NCBI GenBank assembly: GCA_017590115.1
Contig: JAGGNK010012559.1
Location: forward strand, 2,959,236-3,023,235
DNA length: 64,000 nucleotides
Source of the DNA: Montifringilla adamsi
Taxonomy: Eukaryota > Chordata > Aves > Passeriformes > Passeridae
Direction of reading: 5' to 3'
The translations under genes were made by a program, and so were the position numbers. Under the pieces are notes generated by a model. That model was not told the origin of the DNA. It was given only the letters and a program-made list of their open reading frames with translations, and searched no databases. Within the stretch, counting starts at the first letter, position 1, and each line of letters begins with the position of its first letter. Below, in pieces: positions 10,223-21,360 of this stretch.

Positions 10223-11046
10223 GTGAGGCTCCTTCACCCTCTGGCATGTCCCTGGGGCACTTTGGCAGAGCCCCAGGCTCTCGCAGTTGAGCTTTAGCAA
10301 TAAACCAAGTGTTGCTCTGCTGCTGTATTTTTATTTTATTTAAATGATACAAACCGCTGTCAGGATTGTTACCCGTGGCTCTCTTGCAGGAATTCCAGGA
10401 CTTGTGGCCTCAGCTGTCCTTGGTCATTGATGGAGGCCCCATAGGAGATATCCAGAGCCCAGAGTGTCGCTTGGGGTCAACTGTGGTTGATTTATCTGTG
10501 TCAGGGAAATTCTCCATCATCCGGCCTGGCTGGTGAGTGGGGCTGGGGCTGTTCTTTGCTTTAAATGAAGCAAAGCTTTTGGATAGGGGTGGGGCATGCA
10601 TTGCTTTGGTTCTCCATCATCCGACCTGGCTGGTGAGTGGGGCTGGGGCTGGGGCTGGGGCTGTTCTTTGCTTTAAATGAAGCAAAGCTTTTGGATAGGG
10701 GTGGGGCATGCATTGCTTTGCTTTGTTTGCTTTGCTTTGCTTCACTGCCCACAGCAGTTCCACCTTCCCATTAGTGTTAACCTAATTATGAGCACACACA
10801 GAAATCCTCAGGAGCTCTCAAATTTCCCTTTCTCACAGCTTCTGTGTGAAGCTGTAGTTTCTGGAGTCTGTGCTCTCCTTGGCTCTAAGTGCAATCCTGT
10901 GTCTCACTGATTGCTCTTCCCCAGAAAATGCAGTTTTAATGCTCCAAACCCTTTGTTCTCATGGCTCTGTTTCTCCCTGCAGTGCACTAACGCCCACAGT
11001 TGAAATCCTGAAGAAGAAGTATGGCTTGGTACCAGAATCTTCCTAA
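10103..11046 (+). CDS. YRDC: YRDC, threonylcarbamoyl-AMP synthase (C-terminal three exons)
   Basis: YRDC uses threonine, bicarbonate and ATP to make threonylcarbamoyl-adenylate, which the KEOPS complex or its mitochondrial counterpart transfers to A37 of ANN-decoding tRNAs. Visible exons are 10103-10222, 10390-10532 and 10983-11046; they join in frame (phases 0 and 2) to give 108 residues and TAA. Recognisable family blocks are VGVRIPDHPFMRDLARACPG, PLALTSANISSQG (the conserved SAN signature of the Sua5/YrdC nucleotide-binding fold), EFQDLWPQLSLVIDGG, ECRLGSTVVDLS and the end PGCALTPTVEILKKKYGLVP. Human YRDC is 279 residues, so about 60% is missing: the N-terminal exons are not found in the 150 bases between the minisatellite and the first visible exon. 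This is probably an assembly loss, not a real truncation, because the visible part is intact. Confidence 0.93.
10390..10532 (+). CDS. YRDC: YRDC penultimate exon
   Basis: The acceptor is CTCTTGCAG and the donor TG|GTGAGT at 10533. It starts in phase 0 and ends in phase 2. It encodes EFQDLWPQLSLVIDGGPIGD through IIRPG and the first two bases of the Cys codon. Its last 23 bases and the donor are repeated 100 bases downstream. Confidence 0.93.
10510..10720. repeat. 100-bp tandem duplication spanning the YRDC splice donor
   Basis: Bases 10510-10609 are repeated from 10610 to about 10720. The copies differ by one base (CCGG versus CCGA) and by two extra GGGGCT units in the second. Each copy carries exon-end sequence, the donor CTG|GTGAGTGG and the intron motif GCTTTAAATGAAGCAAAGC. 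Confidence 0.95.
10983..11046 (+). CDS. YRDC: YRDC last coding exon
   Basis: The acceptor is TTTCTCCCTGCAG. The first T completes the Cys codon, followed by ALTPTVEILKKKYGLVPESS and TAA at 11044-11046. Confidence 0.92.
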
Positions 11047-11151
11047 CCCTTGGGACTGGGAGCTGGTGGAGCTGGGCACTGTGTGCCTGTGCACTCAGGA
11101 GTGGGTGATCTTGGCCTTGTTTAATAAGGTCAATGGGTTATGTCAAGGTAA

Positions 11152-11157
11152 ATTAAA
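11152..11157 (+). terminator. Candidate YRDC polyadenylation signal (ATTAAA)
   Basis: ATTAAA about 105 bases after the YRDC stop, in an A-rich stretch. It is a non-canonical but common variant; no AATAAA was seen closer. Confidence 0.35.
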
Positions 11158-14039
11158 AAATATTAAAAAAGAAAGACTGGATAACCCTTTTGGACCTTTT
11201 TGAGCTGCTGTACTGTTCCCAAATGTCTGTTCTGTTACCCTGGTCAGGCTTTGTGAATACAGTGATTATGAAAGTTAAACTGTTGTCAGGGTGGTGTGGG
11301 GAAGGCCCTGTGTGCCCCAGAGCTCACCCTGTGCCATCTGCACTGGAAGGAAGGCAGACATGGAGTACAGGGGTCTGGGGCTTTGAGGGTGTTAGAGCCG
11401 TGCTGTTCTCTGTTCTAAATGTGATCAAAACCTCCTACTGAGATTAAACTGTCAGTGCTTCTGAGAAATCAGTGTTCAGATACCCCAGGCTAGAGCTGCT
11501 CAGAACAACCTGCTTCCTCATGCAGAGAATGAAATAAGCTCTTGGTGTGATGATCTTCCTTCGTTTAAATGTAGAATTCTCTCTTGGCTTTGCTCTGAAA
11601 TGGTGCTAAGCTGAAGTAAACAGGGAATGGATGAAAATGTCTGGTATTGATCATTGATTGACAAGTGAAGTCACTGGGAAGTGAGGAGGGGGAGGTGTGG
11701 GGCCAGGATTCTGTCCCTGGGGGAACAGCTCTGTCCCTGGGATGTGTGTGGAGTGCCAGGGCCACTGCCCTGCCTGCACCCAGCCCTTGCACAGCCTGCA
11801 CTGGTGTGGTTTTTCGCAGTGTCTTGAGGGCCATGGAGGAGTTCTCTGCTGTTTCTGCTCACAAGCAGCTGTCCCAGGCACTGTGATGGATTGCACTGCA
11901 CACAGAGCTGACCCCAGAGTCAGCACTGCCTGGCTGGAGCTTCTGCTGTGAAATTCCCAAAGCACCAGGCTGGGGCAGTTACTGTCATTTGCAGAGTGGG
12001 TGTGTGATCTCTGCTCTTACCTTGCCTTTCCCAGGCGAGTATCCTGGGGGATGGAGGGGCTGAGGGAAGTCAGAGGGATCCTTTAGCCTGCGCAGGAGCC
12101 CTTGTCCTGCCTGCCTGTCCCTGTGCTGGCAGGCACTGCTCTGAGCACGGGGTCTGCTGTAGTGGAGGGGGCAGAGTGGGGCCCTGGGGCTCAGTGGATC
12201 TGGGCAGGTGACTCTCCACATCCCCCAGCTCACACCAGAGCCAGAACTGCTGCCCTGGAGCCCCCACACCTGCAGGGGTGTCAGGTTTGTTTGGGGGCTG
12301 GCTGTAACCTCCCAGCACAGTGAGCAATTTCCCTGCTGGATTTGCACAGTGAGCAGCCCCTGCCTCTTTCCTCGGCTCATCAGCTATTCATCGATCCTTG
12401 CTGGGCTCATCCATCACTCACACCTGCCATCCACTTTCCAAAGGTTTCCTGTTTTCCCAGTGATGCATTTCCCTGCTCAGACAAGCTGATCTTGCACCAT
12501 GGATAGCTGCGGATAGCTGTGGCCCTGCCCTTGTGCTGGCAGAGGCTCTGCCCTGCACCACGAGCCCTGGGCACCCACAGAACCTCATGCTGCTGAGGGG
12601 CCTCCAGGAGCTGCTTCCCTGGCTGTGGGGGCTCTGCTGCAGCAGTTCCTCCTCTTCCTCGTCCCCCTGGGGACTCTGAAACGTGCAGGAGGAGCTGAGC
12701 CAGGAAGGGCTCCTTTCCCACATGTGTGGGGCACAGCCTGAGGAAGGGCTGCCTTGCCTGGATGGGACTGGCTCTGGTGGCTGCTCCGGGGTGCCCAGAG
12801 CCTCATCCTGGTCACAACCTGCAGAGGCATTTGTGAGCAGCCAGGGTGGGCAGAGAACTGCAGAAACGTGTCACCATCTCACCTGGTGCCTCTGCTCACG
12901 GCTCAGTCCCTGCTGCCAGCGCTCAGTGTCCCTGCAAGTGACAGCTTTATTTGTAGCAGCAGCAGCAAGAGGATGAGCCATGGCACGGGTTAAGGGCCAG
13001 TGCTGTCGTTCCCTTGCAGAAACTGCAGGCACTATAAATCCCCTCTTTCCTCTGGCTGGCTGTGGGGCACTGTGAGTCAGCACGATGTGCTTGGCACCAG
13101 CTGAGGTGACACACCTGTGTATCAGTGTCAGGGCACTGTCAGCACCTCTGGAATGTGCCAGCATGGAGCAAACCTGGGATTTGTTGCTTGTCCAAGTGTC
13201 CTTGGTACTTCCTAAATGGGGGCCCTGCTGCTACACTGAGTGACTGCAGTGTGCTGGGAGCAGGGGATGTGGTGGTGGCACCTGAAGTGTCACCAGGACA
13301 CAGTGACCTGTCTGGGGACACAGTGAAAATACACCCCCAGCCCAGCTGGGACAGGGGGATCAGACACAGCTTCTGCTGGAGTGGGGAGCTACCTCTGGAA
13401 ATGTGCTAGGCAGGACTGAAACACCTTCATAAACACTCACAGAGCAGGGTGACCCTTGTGCTTGCAGCCCTTGTGGAAATCACATTGTTGTGAGCACTCA
13501 GAGCAGGAGAAACACGGTTTGCATTTTAATTAGCACTCGCCCTGCAAACAGAAATGCATCTGAAGAACCCCACTAGCAGAGCCAGTTCAAACTCGTGGGG
13601 CAAAGGAGCAGCACAGGGCCAGGCTGCCTGGGCCAGGGCTGCTGGTGGAGGTGGAGCTGCTCGGTGCCTGCTCCTTTCCTGCCCAGTTGGAGCTGGTGGG
13701 AATGCGGCTGGCTGAGGATCCAAGAGCCCTGAGCAGCGAGAGGTTTTCCTCCATCACTGTAAACACAGATCTGTGCTGCTGCTGCCACTGCCCTCGTTCT
13801 GCTTCCCAATACAATGAAAACCAGACTCACGCTAATTAAGCTGGAAACACAAAATCGCAATTTGCTGCTGATTAAGTCTTTCAAACAATATTTATGTTAA
13901 TCTTCTTCTGGTTTATTTTCTTGTAATGCCTTGACTAGGAAATAGTCCACTGCCTGGGGAGATGCTTCCAGATGAAGCCCAGCCTGCCCTGCTGGTTTAA
14001 GGAATTAATTAATTAATTAATACTGATTTAAGGAATTAG

Positions 14040-14110
14040 TCTGTAGAAGTATAGATAATATAGTCAGAAGGGACCTTGAGGTCATCTGGAGAGTCTGCTT
14101 CCTCAGACAG
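14040..14110 (+). mobile_element. Probable CR1-type LINE fragment
   Basis: AGAAGGGACCTTGAGGTCAT followed by CTGGAGAGTCTG resembles the conserved CR1 3' region (AGGGACCTTNNAGNTCATCT). The fragment is short and old. CR1 is the dominant avian LINE. Confidence 0.5.
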
Positions 14111-15235
14111 CAGTCCCTCTTCCAGGTCATCCCAGGTACATTTGTCAGATTTGCTCTCAGCTCCCTTTTCTGGAGGATGTTCTGCCTGGCTGATCTTCTT
14201 CCTATTTTCCAGCTCCTTAAAAAAAATATGTGTTTGTACTGGAATTTTTCAGGGGCTTAAAGCTAACATAGTCTGTGTTCATCCAACTCTTCTCCATTTT
14301 TCCCTATTTCAGACCAGCTGTGGTTCACCCACCCTGGTGTTGCCACCTTGGGGAGGGGGCTCTGGGCAGAGCAGCTGAGGTGGGGAAGTGCTGGGGTGCC
14401 CTGGGATGTCACCACTGCAGGAGCCATCAACAGTCCCTGCATGCAGGGAGGAGAAGTCCAGAGGTCAAGGGCTTTTCACTGTGGAATTGTTAAATTAACT
14501 ATTAATTTCATTTTGATTAAATTAGAAATTTTTTTTTTCCTTACCAGCAAATTATTCTCTGCATAATTAATGCTGGCTGAGGCTGCTGATTCCCTTGCTG
14601 CTGTGGGACAGAGCATTCCATTGCAGTCCAAGATGTGCTGGGCTCCAGGGGCAGCCCTGTAGGAAAGCCATGGGGAACACTCTGGTCCCCAGGACAGGGA
14701 AAACACTGGATCAGATCCCCTGGCAATGAAACCATTCATTTTTACTGATGAGCCCACTCTCCCCAGGGCCTGGGGTGATGCTCCCCATTAACTCTGCTCT
14801 CAGGGGCTGGGGGTGGCCTGGTGCAGCTCTGTTAGGTGCAAGTTGTCATCAGCCACAGCTTGATTGCATGAGATTTTGAGATTTCTGGGGAATGAGGAGC
14901 TCCCAAGCTTGTGACAGTTACCTGCCCAATGTGGGCAGAGGGGAATTTCCAGCTTTTCCTCCTTGCTGTATAGTTGTATTCTCTGAACATCCTTCAGCTT
15001 TCCCCAGGTGTGCAGAGAGCCCTTCCCTGCCTCCAGGTGTCTGAAAGCAAAAGAAATGGTGAGTTCACAGAGATTTGGGCTTTTAATCATGAAACATCAT
15101 CTTTTAAAACCTGCAGTGAGCAGGACAGTTGGTTTCATTATTCTGAGCATGTTTGGCCAAAATCCTCTGCTGGTTCCCAGACATCCACTCCCCTCTGCTG
15201 CATGGCTGCAGCTGTGGGGAGATGAGAGGTGGGAC

Positions 15236-15400
15236 AGGGATGGATGGGTGGATGGATGGATGGATGGATGGATGGATGGATGGATGGATGGTGGGGCAAG
15301 GATGGATGGAGGTGGAGCAGGGATGGAAGGAGGTGGGGCAGGGATGGATGGATGGATGGATGGATGGATGGATGGATGGTGGGGCAGGGATAGAGGTGTG
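15236..15400. repeat. TGGA tetranucleotide microsatellite, two runs
   Basis: (GGAT)n runs at about 15238-15292 and 15340-15380 are separated by imperfect GATGGAGGTGG(A)GCAGG units. They create spurious open frames on both strands. Confidence 0.97.
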
Positions 15401-16424
15401 ACAGGGATGGATGGCAGGGCAGGAACCCCACAGCTGGCTGACGTGGGAGCCCCAGGGCTGGCAGAGGGAGTGGCCAATGTGTCTCTGTGGTGCCTGGCTG
15501 AGGATGGCTGGGATTGCAATAAAACTAAATTCAGCATCCAGGGTGTTCCTGAGGGACACCACCAAGGTGCTGCTGGTGTTGGGAGCAGCCTGGTCCTGCA
15601 GCCAGCTGGGAATGCTGCTGAGATGAGCATTTGGTGCAGAGACCATGTTTGCTCTCTTTGTGCCCTCTGTGGTTAACACTCTACAAATATCTCCTTGGCA
15701 ATGACTCCAATTAGGCCAGGACATCTCCCTGTAATCTGGATCCCTGTTGTGCTGTCAGACTCAATTCAAATTTAATTTGCTAAAGGTGTTTATCAGGCAG
15801 CTTTTTTCCTTAAAACAAAATGGAGGGGAAGATATCGTTGATGGAAAAAATAATACAAGTTCATATTCTTCTTAACTTAAGGAAGGAAAAGAGATGCCAG
15901 AAAACAGGGCTAAATTTACATTTTAATGGGAAAGGTTCTGACTGCCTGCTCTGAGAAACACAAATTGCTTTCTGGATGGGACCCTCACTTTATACCTAAG
16001 TGCAGGGAATTAAATCCAGCAGCCCCTGCTGGGAGGAAAGGGATATCTGGAGCCACAATCCCCACCACCAGCCAGTGGCAAGGACAGGCCAGGTGCTGGT
16101 GGTGAGGCCAGGCTGCTGTCCCAGCGGGGCACAGGGACACGGGGACAGGGCTCCTGGCCCAGCAGGGGGATGAGCCATGCCAGGGAGCAGAGGGCTTTGC
16201 TGTGTGTTTCATTCCCTGGGTGACCGTGGCCCTGCCCCTGCTGGTGTAGCCCAGCCCATTTTGGGGTGCTGGCAGAGGCAGGGCTGGCTCAGAGGGCTCT
16301 GTCCTCCTTTCTGTGTGGCAAGGAGGGGGTCTCAGCAGCAGAACTGCGCTGGCACAAGTGCCACTTCAGCCATTCCCACTGGCAGCTGCCATGGGAGCCT
16401 CCCAAGAGCCGTGCCCAAGGCGGC

Positions 16425-16515
16425 TGTGCCCTCTGGGGTGTCCCTGCCCTCTGGGGTGTCCCTGCACTCTGGGGTCTCTGCCCTCTGGGGTGTCCCTGCC
16501 CTCTGGGGTCTCTGC
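16425..16515. repeat. 18-bp minisatellite (CCCTCTGGGGTGTCCCTG)
   Basis: About five copies of an 18-base unit, some shortened to CCCTCTGGGGTCTCTG. Confidence 0.9.
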
Positions 16516-17334
16516 CCCTCCTCAGACAGGCTCCAGCAGACTCTCTGTGGTGTCTCAGACCCCCATGCAGCCAAAAGCTGTGCTCAGGAGAAGCTGCTGT
16601 TAATTTCTTTGCATCTTAAAGCATTTTTGGAGATGAAAGCACGGCACAGTGTGCGCAGTCTTATGTCTGGCAGGGCCTGTCACCTGCAGACGTTTCTGGC
16701 ACATTCACCAGCACGGCAGAGACTGGTCCCTGCTGGGACTGAGCTCCTGGAGTGTGTCCATACCCCATATGGTGCTTTTCCAGTTGTCAGAGCAGTTGTA
16801 TGCAGTGGATGGGATGTAAATTCAGTGTCGTATGGCAAAGGCATCACTCAGACAAGGAGACAAGATGCTTATTGGGGATGCTTCCAATGCAATAAAATAA
16901 GCAAAATCATCCCTGTTAGAGGTTCAATCAGAGCAGATGTGCTGGCACCCACAAGGCTGCTTCCCTGGGGGAAACAGTATCACTGTCTGGAAACCAAGGC
17001 AGTGATAAATCATAGGTGACATTCAGTAATTTGTTACTGCCTTGTGCAAAACACTGCTGCTCCTCTGGGCCAGTCCTGGGCATCTGCCTGGGATCACAAT
17101 GATTCTGATCTTTACTACCACAATGGGTTTGTCATGGCTTAGATGATGACAAAAGGGTGCAGGAGAACACGGACAGGGAGCTGCTGGAGGCAGAGGAAGG
17201 TACAGCTGGTGTGTGCTGCTGTGGGAAGAGCTGCTGGGTCTGCAGGGCTGAGCAGAATTGCAGGGAGCCCCTGATGTAGGGAATGACTGGAATCTGACTC
17301 CATTGATTCAGAATGCTGAACAATTGCTTTGTTA

Positions 17335-17650
17335 AAACTATACTCTATTAAAGATACTATATTAAAGAAATACTATACTATACTATACTAAAGAATAGTA
17401 AAGAAAAACCCATGACTGTCTGAGACAGCCAGGACACAGCTCTGACCCAACTGGCCAAGGAAACAGAACAAAATCCTCAGCACAATCCAACTGACAAATC
17501 CCTTTGGGTAAACAATCTCCATAACACATTCCATATGTGCAAAAACAACAGGAGCAGCAAGTAGAGACAAGAATTGTTTTCTCCTCTTTTCTCTGTGCTT
17601 CTCCAGGAAAAACCCTGAGAGAGAATTATGTTTTTCTCTGTTCAGAGAAT
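17335..17650 (-). mobile_element. LTR fragment, TATAGTATAG family (copy 1)
   Basis: Read on -, it has the order CTTCTCC...GAAAACAAT, a GTTTTT...ATGGAATGTG segment, an ATGGGTTTTTCTTTACTATT block and repeated TATAGTATAG. The same order of blocks occurs at 18405-18730 (+) and 58488-58795 (-). It lacks any coding capacity and looks like a solo LTR of an ERVL-like family. Confidence 0.65.
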
Positions 17651-18404
17651 GTGAATGCCACAGAGCAGGGCTGAGCCTGGTGGCTCTTGTGTGCTGGGAC
17701 AGAGGGAGGTGGTTCCCCATGTTTTCAGCCTGCAGATTGCAGCTCAGTGCTGTTGGCAGCAGCAGGACTGATGCTGTTGGTGGCAGCACAGCAGGTGTTT
17801 GTGAAGAGATGGAGCAGCTCAAGGCCAGTGCTGGGGATTTGGGTTCCACAGTGATGTGCTGAACTCCTGCCCAAAAGTGGAGCCAAGCTGGAAGGTGCTG
17901 GGCTGGGAGCTGTGGGTTTGTTGGTCACAGACAGGAGCTGTGGGCTGGAGCTGTGCATGGGGCTGTGGTGGAAGAGAGGGTGTTGGGCCCTTCAGAAACA
18001 TCAGTGGGAACCTAGCTGGTCCCAATTACAGGTTTCAGAGCTCGTCTTTGGACAGGCAGCCTTGCACTGCTCTCCCTGGCAGCAGGATGCTCTGCACTGA
18101 GCTACAGCGGGGCTGGGAGCCCTCCTGCCACGCTGGAGTGAGGGGCTAGTGGTGCTCATGGGGTTGGCTTGGGAGCCACACCAGCACTGAAGAGAATTCT
18201 GAGCACTCCCTGCAATGATCCAGGCCAGACCCAGAAGCAGGTGCCTGAGTTTAACCAGCAAGTGTGTGCGGGTTTGGCTGGAACAAATGTGCCCACTGAC
18301 AGGCTGGAGGGACCAGAGCATTTCAGGATCACTGCTGCTTCCTCACCCTGTCCCACCTGTTGCCCACTGTGCTGGGACTGTGGCTGTGTTGATCCCTTCA
18401 CCAG

Positions 18405-18730
18405 GATTTCTCTCCTGGGAAGCTGAGAAGCCTCAGAGAAAAAGGAAAACAATATTGTCTCATTTGCTTCTCCTGTGTTTTGCTGCTTTAGAGTGTGGCA
18501 GGTGATTGTTTCATTGGTTTTGTGTGAATTGTTTTTACTTAATGGCCAATCAGGGTCAAATTGTTGAGACTCTGGAGAAAGTCACGAGTTTTTATTAATG
18601 TCTTCTAGCCTTCTGTCTGTATCCTTTCTGTATTCTTTAGTATAGTTTAGTATAGTATTCTTTAATATAATATAGATCATAAAATAATAAATTAGCCTTC
18701 TGAGACCATGGAGTCAAATTCATAATTTTC
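18405..18730 (+). mobile_element. LTR, TATAGTATAG family (copy 2)
   Basis: Starts near CTGGGAAGCTGAGAAGCCTC and runs through a GTTTTTACTTAATGGCCAAT segment, AGTCACGAGTTTTTATTAAT, CCTTCTGTCTGTATCCTTTC, TATAGT repeats and AATAAA at 18686. Blocks match the copy at 58488-58795 closely over about 250 bases on the opposite strand. No internal retroviral genes are present, so this is a solo LTR. Confidence 0.75.
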
Positions 18731-20559
18731 TTCATTTGTCAGGGTCCCAGAAAATACAAGAGGTGATTCTTTAGGTGACCCCAAACCAGTCCTTCATGAC
18801 ACCTGGTGGTGGTGGGATGCACTGAGAGCCCTTGTGTGGCAATTTTGGGGGATGGAGCAGCAGTTCAGAGCCCGTGGGGACACAAAGGGGGTCCCAGCTG
18901 GGGGGGTGTCCCTCAGGAAGGGGCTGTGATGCTGGCACTGGAGCCATCCCAGACCTGCTGGGCTCCTTGCCAGCACTAGGCCTGTGCTATTATGGGCAGA
19001 TTACCTGCAGAACGCTTTTTTAATCTTGGGAGAAATAACTTGATTAGTAATTATTGGTGCAGAACACTTGGGGAGTCTCTGCAGAGGGTGAGGACAGGCT
19101 GTTTCACTGGAGCTGCCTGTCACTTTTGTCACCTAATTAGAAGACTGTTCCGTGCCAAGACTCTGGACAGACAGAGAAAAAAAATCCTTAGTGTAATTGT
19201 ATTGGTCATATTTTATAGCCACTAATTACTTGCTTTGCAATTAGCATTTCTCTGGCTGGCTGGGGAGCTGTCACAGCCCTGGCTCGTGACACACAGCTCA
19301 GTGCCTCCCTGGCACAGCTTCCTGGGCTGGCAGGGAAGGGCATCAGGCCCTGGGTGCTCATTCTGCAGCCCCACAGCACAGGAGGGCAAGGGGGGCTGGC
19401 CAGCACTGGGGGGGCAGTGAGGGATGTGGTGGTGTCCAAATCTGGGACGAGGTGCTGGCTCTGGGTTTGGTGGCTCCACCTGAGCTCAGTGTGACAATGA
19501 ATCAAAATTCTCACGTGAACTTAAGCTGCATTGAGAAATTCTTCATTTATCATTATTAAAGATATGTCAACGTTCAAACTCTGGTTTATAGATGGAAATT
19601 TACATTGTATTATTGTCTCTGATGCAGTAAATATTCTTGTCCAAAGCCCATCAGGCAGTTTTCTACTTATTAGGAATTAATGACTCATAAAGCAGAGCCA
19701 GAACAGGCTGTTGGTGTGAATGAAGGGCTGTGTCCATCGGGGTTTCCCTCCTGAGGAATTCTGAAGGGACCCCAATAAGCAGGAAATTGGGTCAGCCCAC
19801 CCTCTGAGTGCACCTCCAGGAGCTCTCCTCTTACATCTTACAATACATATGTAAAGCCTCTGGTTCTCTCTGCACTGGCAAATCTTCAAAATCCTTCACC
19901 TCCAGGAAAGACCATCTGCTGCTGCAGCAGCATGGAAACAGCTTTCAGCAAGAAAAAACCTCAGTTTATCCTTTTAATTCAGCCCAGTGCCAAAAGTTCA
20001 GTCATTTATTGGGCCTTTTGCAAGGTTTTTCTCTAAGTCTCTCTGTGGCTGGTGTTTGTTTGGGAAGTTTTAGCGATTTTGCATTTGTAGGAGTGTCTCA
20101 GAGTTGTCATGATATGCTGAGAGAACTTGTCTGGTCTGAACCCACCCTGGGCTGATGTGCTGTGCTGACACTTTTCCATAAACACGTCAAGTCCTAAACT
20201 AAAACTCTTCTAACAGCTAAGTTAGAGGGAATCAAAGATAAATCAGCAGTTAAATATATTTGTGGTGCTCCAGGGGGGCTGGGGATGATGCAGGAGCTGC
20301 AGCCTGGCACGTGCTTCTGGGGCTCGGAGCAGGAACAGCTCCGAGGGGTTCTACTGAATTGTTTGTCCATTTGTTGCTTCCTTTTGGCTTTGCAGAGGAA
20401 AGTGCCTGATTTTTTGCATCCAGTGCCTGATTTTAGGACCTTTGCTCACTTGCTGGGACAAGGATTTGGACATTGTATTTTGTTTGGACATTGTATTTTG
20501 GTTAAAGCATTACAGAGGGCTACAGTGTGATAGAATGTGCAACGTTATCTTCAAGAAGC

Positions 20560-20690
20560 AATTGTACTTCATAATATGAATTAATTAACACCTGACGCTT
20601 AAACCAAGTAGCTAATTACAGACCTTTTAACTTAACAGAGTGTGGGAAGGGATAATATAAATGGTAATTATTGAGTTAAGCAGGATGTAA
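20560..20690. promoter_or_regulatory. AT-rich block with TAATTA motifs (possible enhancer)
   Basis: TTAATTAA, GCTAATTACAG and GGTAATTATTG cluster in 100 bases within GC-rich surroundings, a pattern typical of homeodomain-bound conserved elements. Conservation cannot be judged from one sequence. Confidence 0.15.
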
Positions 20691-20889
20691 TGTGCATCCA
20701 GGGCTCACCTGGGACGTCTCAGTCAATACTCAATTACTTCGCTGCTCTCTGAAGGCTCATGCTTCCCTGCAGTGACACCATCAGTGCTGCGACGTGCCCG
20801 TGGCCCAGCCCTGTGCCAGGGACAGAGAACAGTGTCCTGAGGCAGCCAGCTCTCAGTCTGTGCCTGCCCTGCCCACCTTGGCCCAGCTG

Positions 20890-21360
20890 TGCCCTGCGCC
20901 ATGCCCTGAGGTCCCCAGATGTGCCCTGTGTGCCATGCTCTGGTGGCGCAGCTCTGCTCTGTGCCATGCCCTCGTGGCCCAGCTGTGCCTGTGGCACATC
21001 CTGGTGGGCCAGCTCTAGCCTGTGGCATGCCCTGGTGTCCCCAGCTGTGCCCTGTGTGCCATGCTCTGGTGGCCCAGCTCTGTCCTGTGCCACACCCTGA
21101 TGTCCCCAGCTGTGCCCTGTGTGCCATGCTCTGATGGCACAGCTCTGCTCTGTGCCATGCCCTGGTGGCCCAGCTATGCCCTGTGCCATACCCTGATGTC
21201 CCCAGCTCTGCCCTGTGCCATGCCCTGATGTCCCCAACTCTGCTCTGTGCCATACCCTGATGTCCCCAGCTGTGCCCTGTGTGCCATGCTCTGATGGCAC
21301 AGCTCTGCTCTGTGCCATGCCCTGGTGGCCCAGCTGTGCCCTGTGCCATGCCCAGCTGTG
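20890..21360. repeat. About 30-34-bp minisatellite, about 15 copies
   Basis: Units of the type GCCATGCCCTGGTGGCCCAG plus CTGTGCCCTGT repeat with small variants (GATGTCCCC in place of GTGGCCC). The array keeps long frames open on both strands, for example 20734-21555 (-). Confidence 0.95.

Noticed and set aside
15008..15724. Open frames on both strands around the TGGA repeat
   Set aside because: Microsatellite translation (DGWM and HPSI repeats).
16177..17019. 280-codon open frame on +
   Set aside because: Low-complexity composition, runs through an 18-bp minisatellite, no domain and no splice-consistent neighbours.
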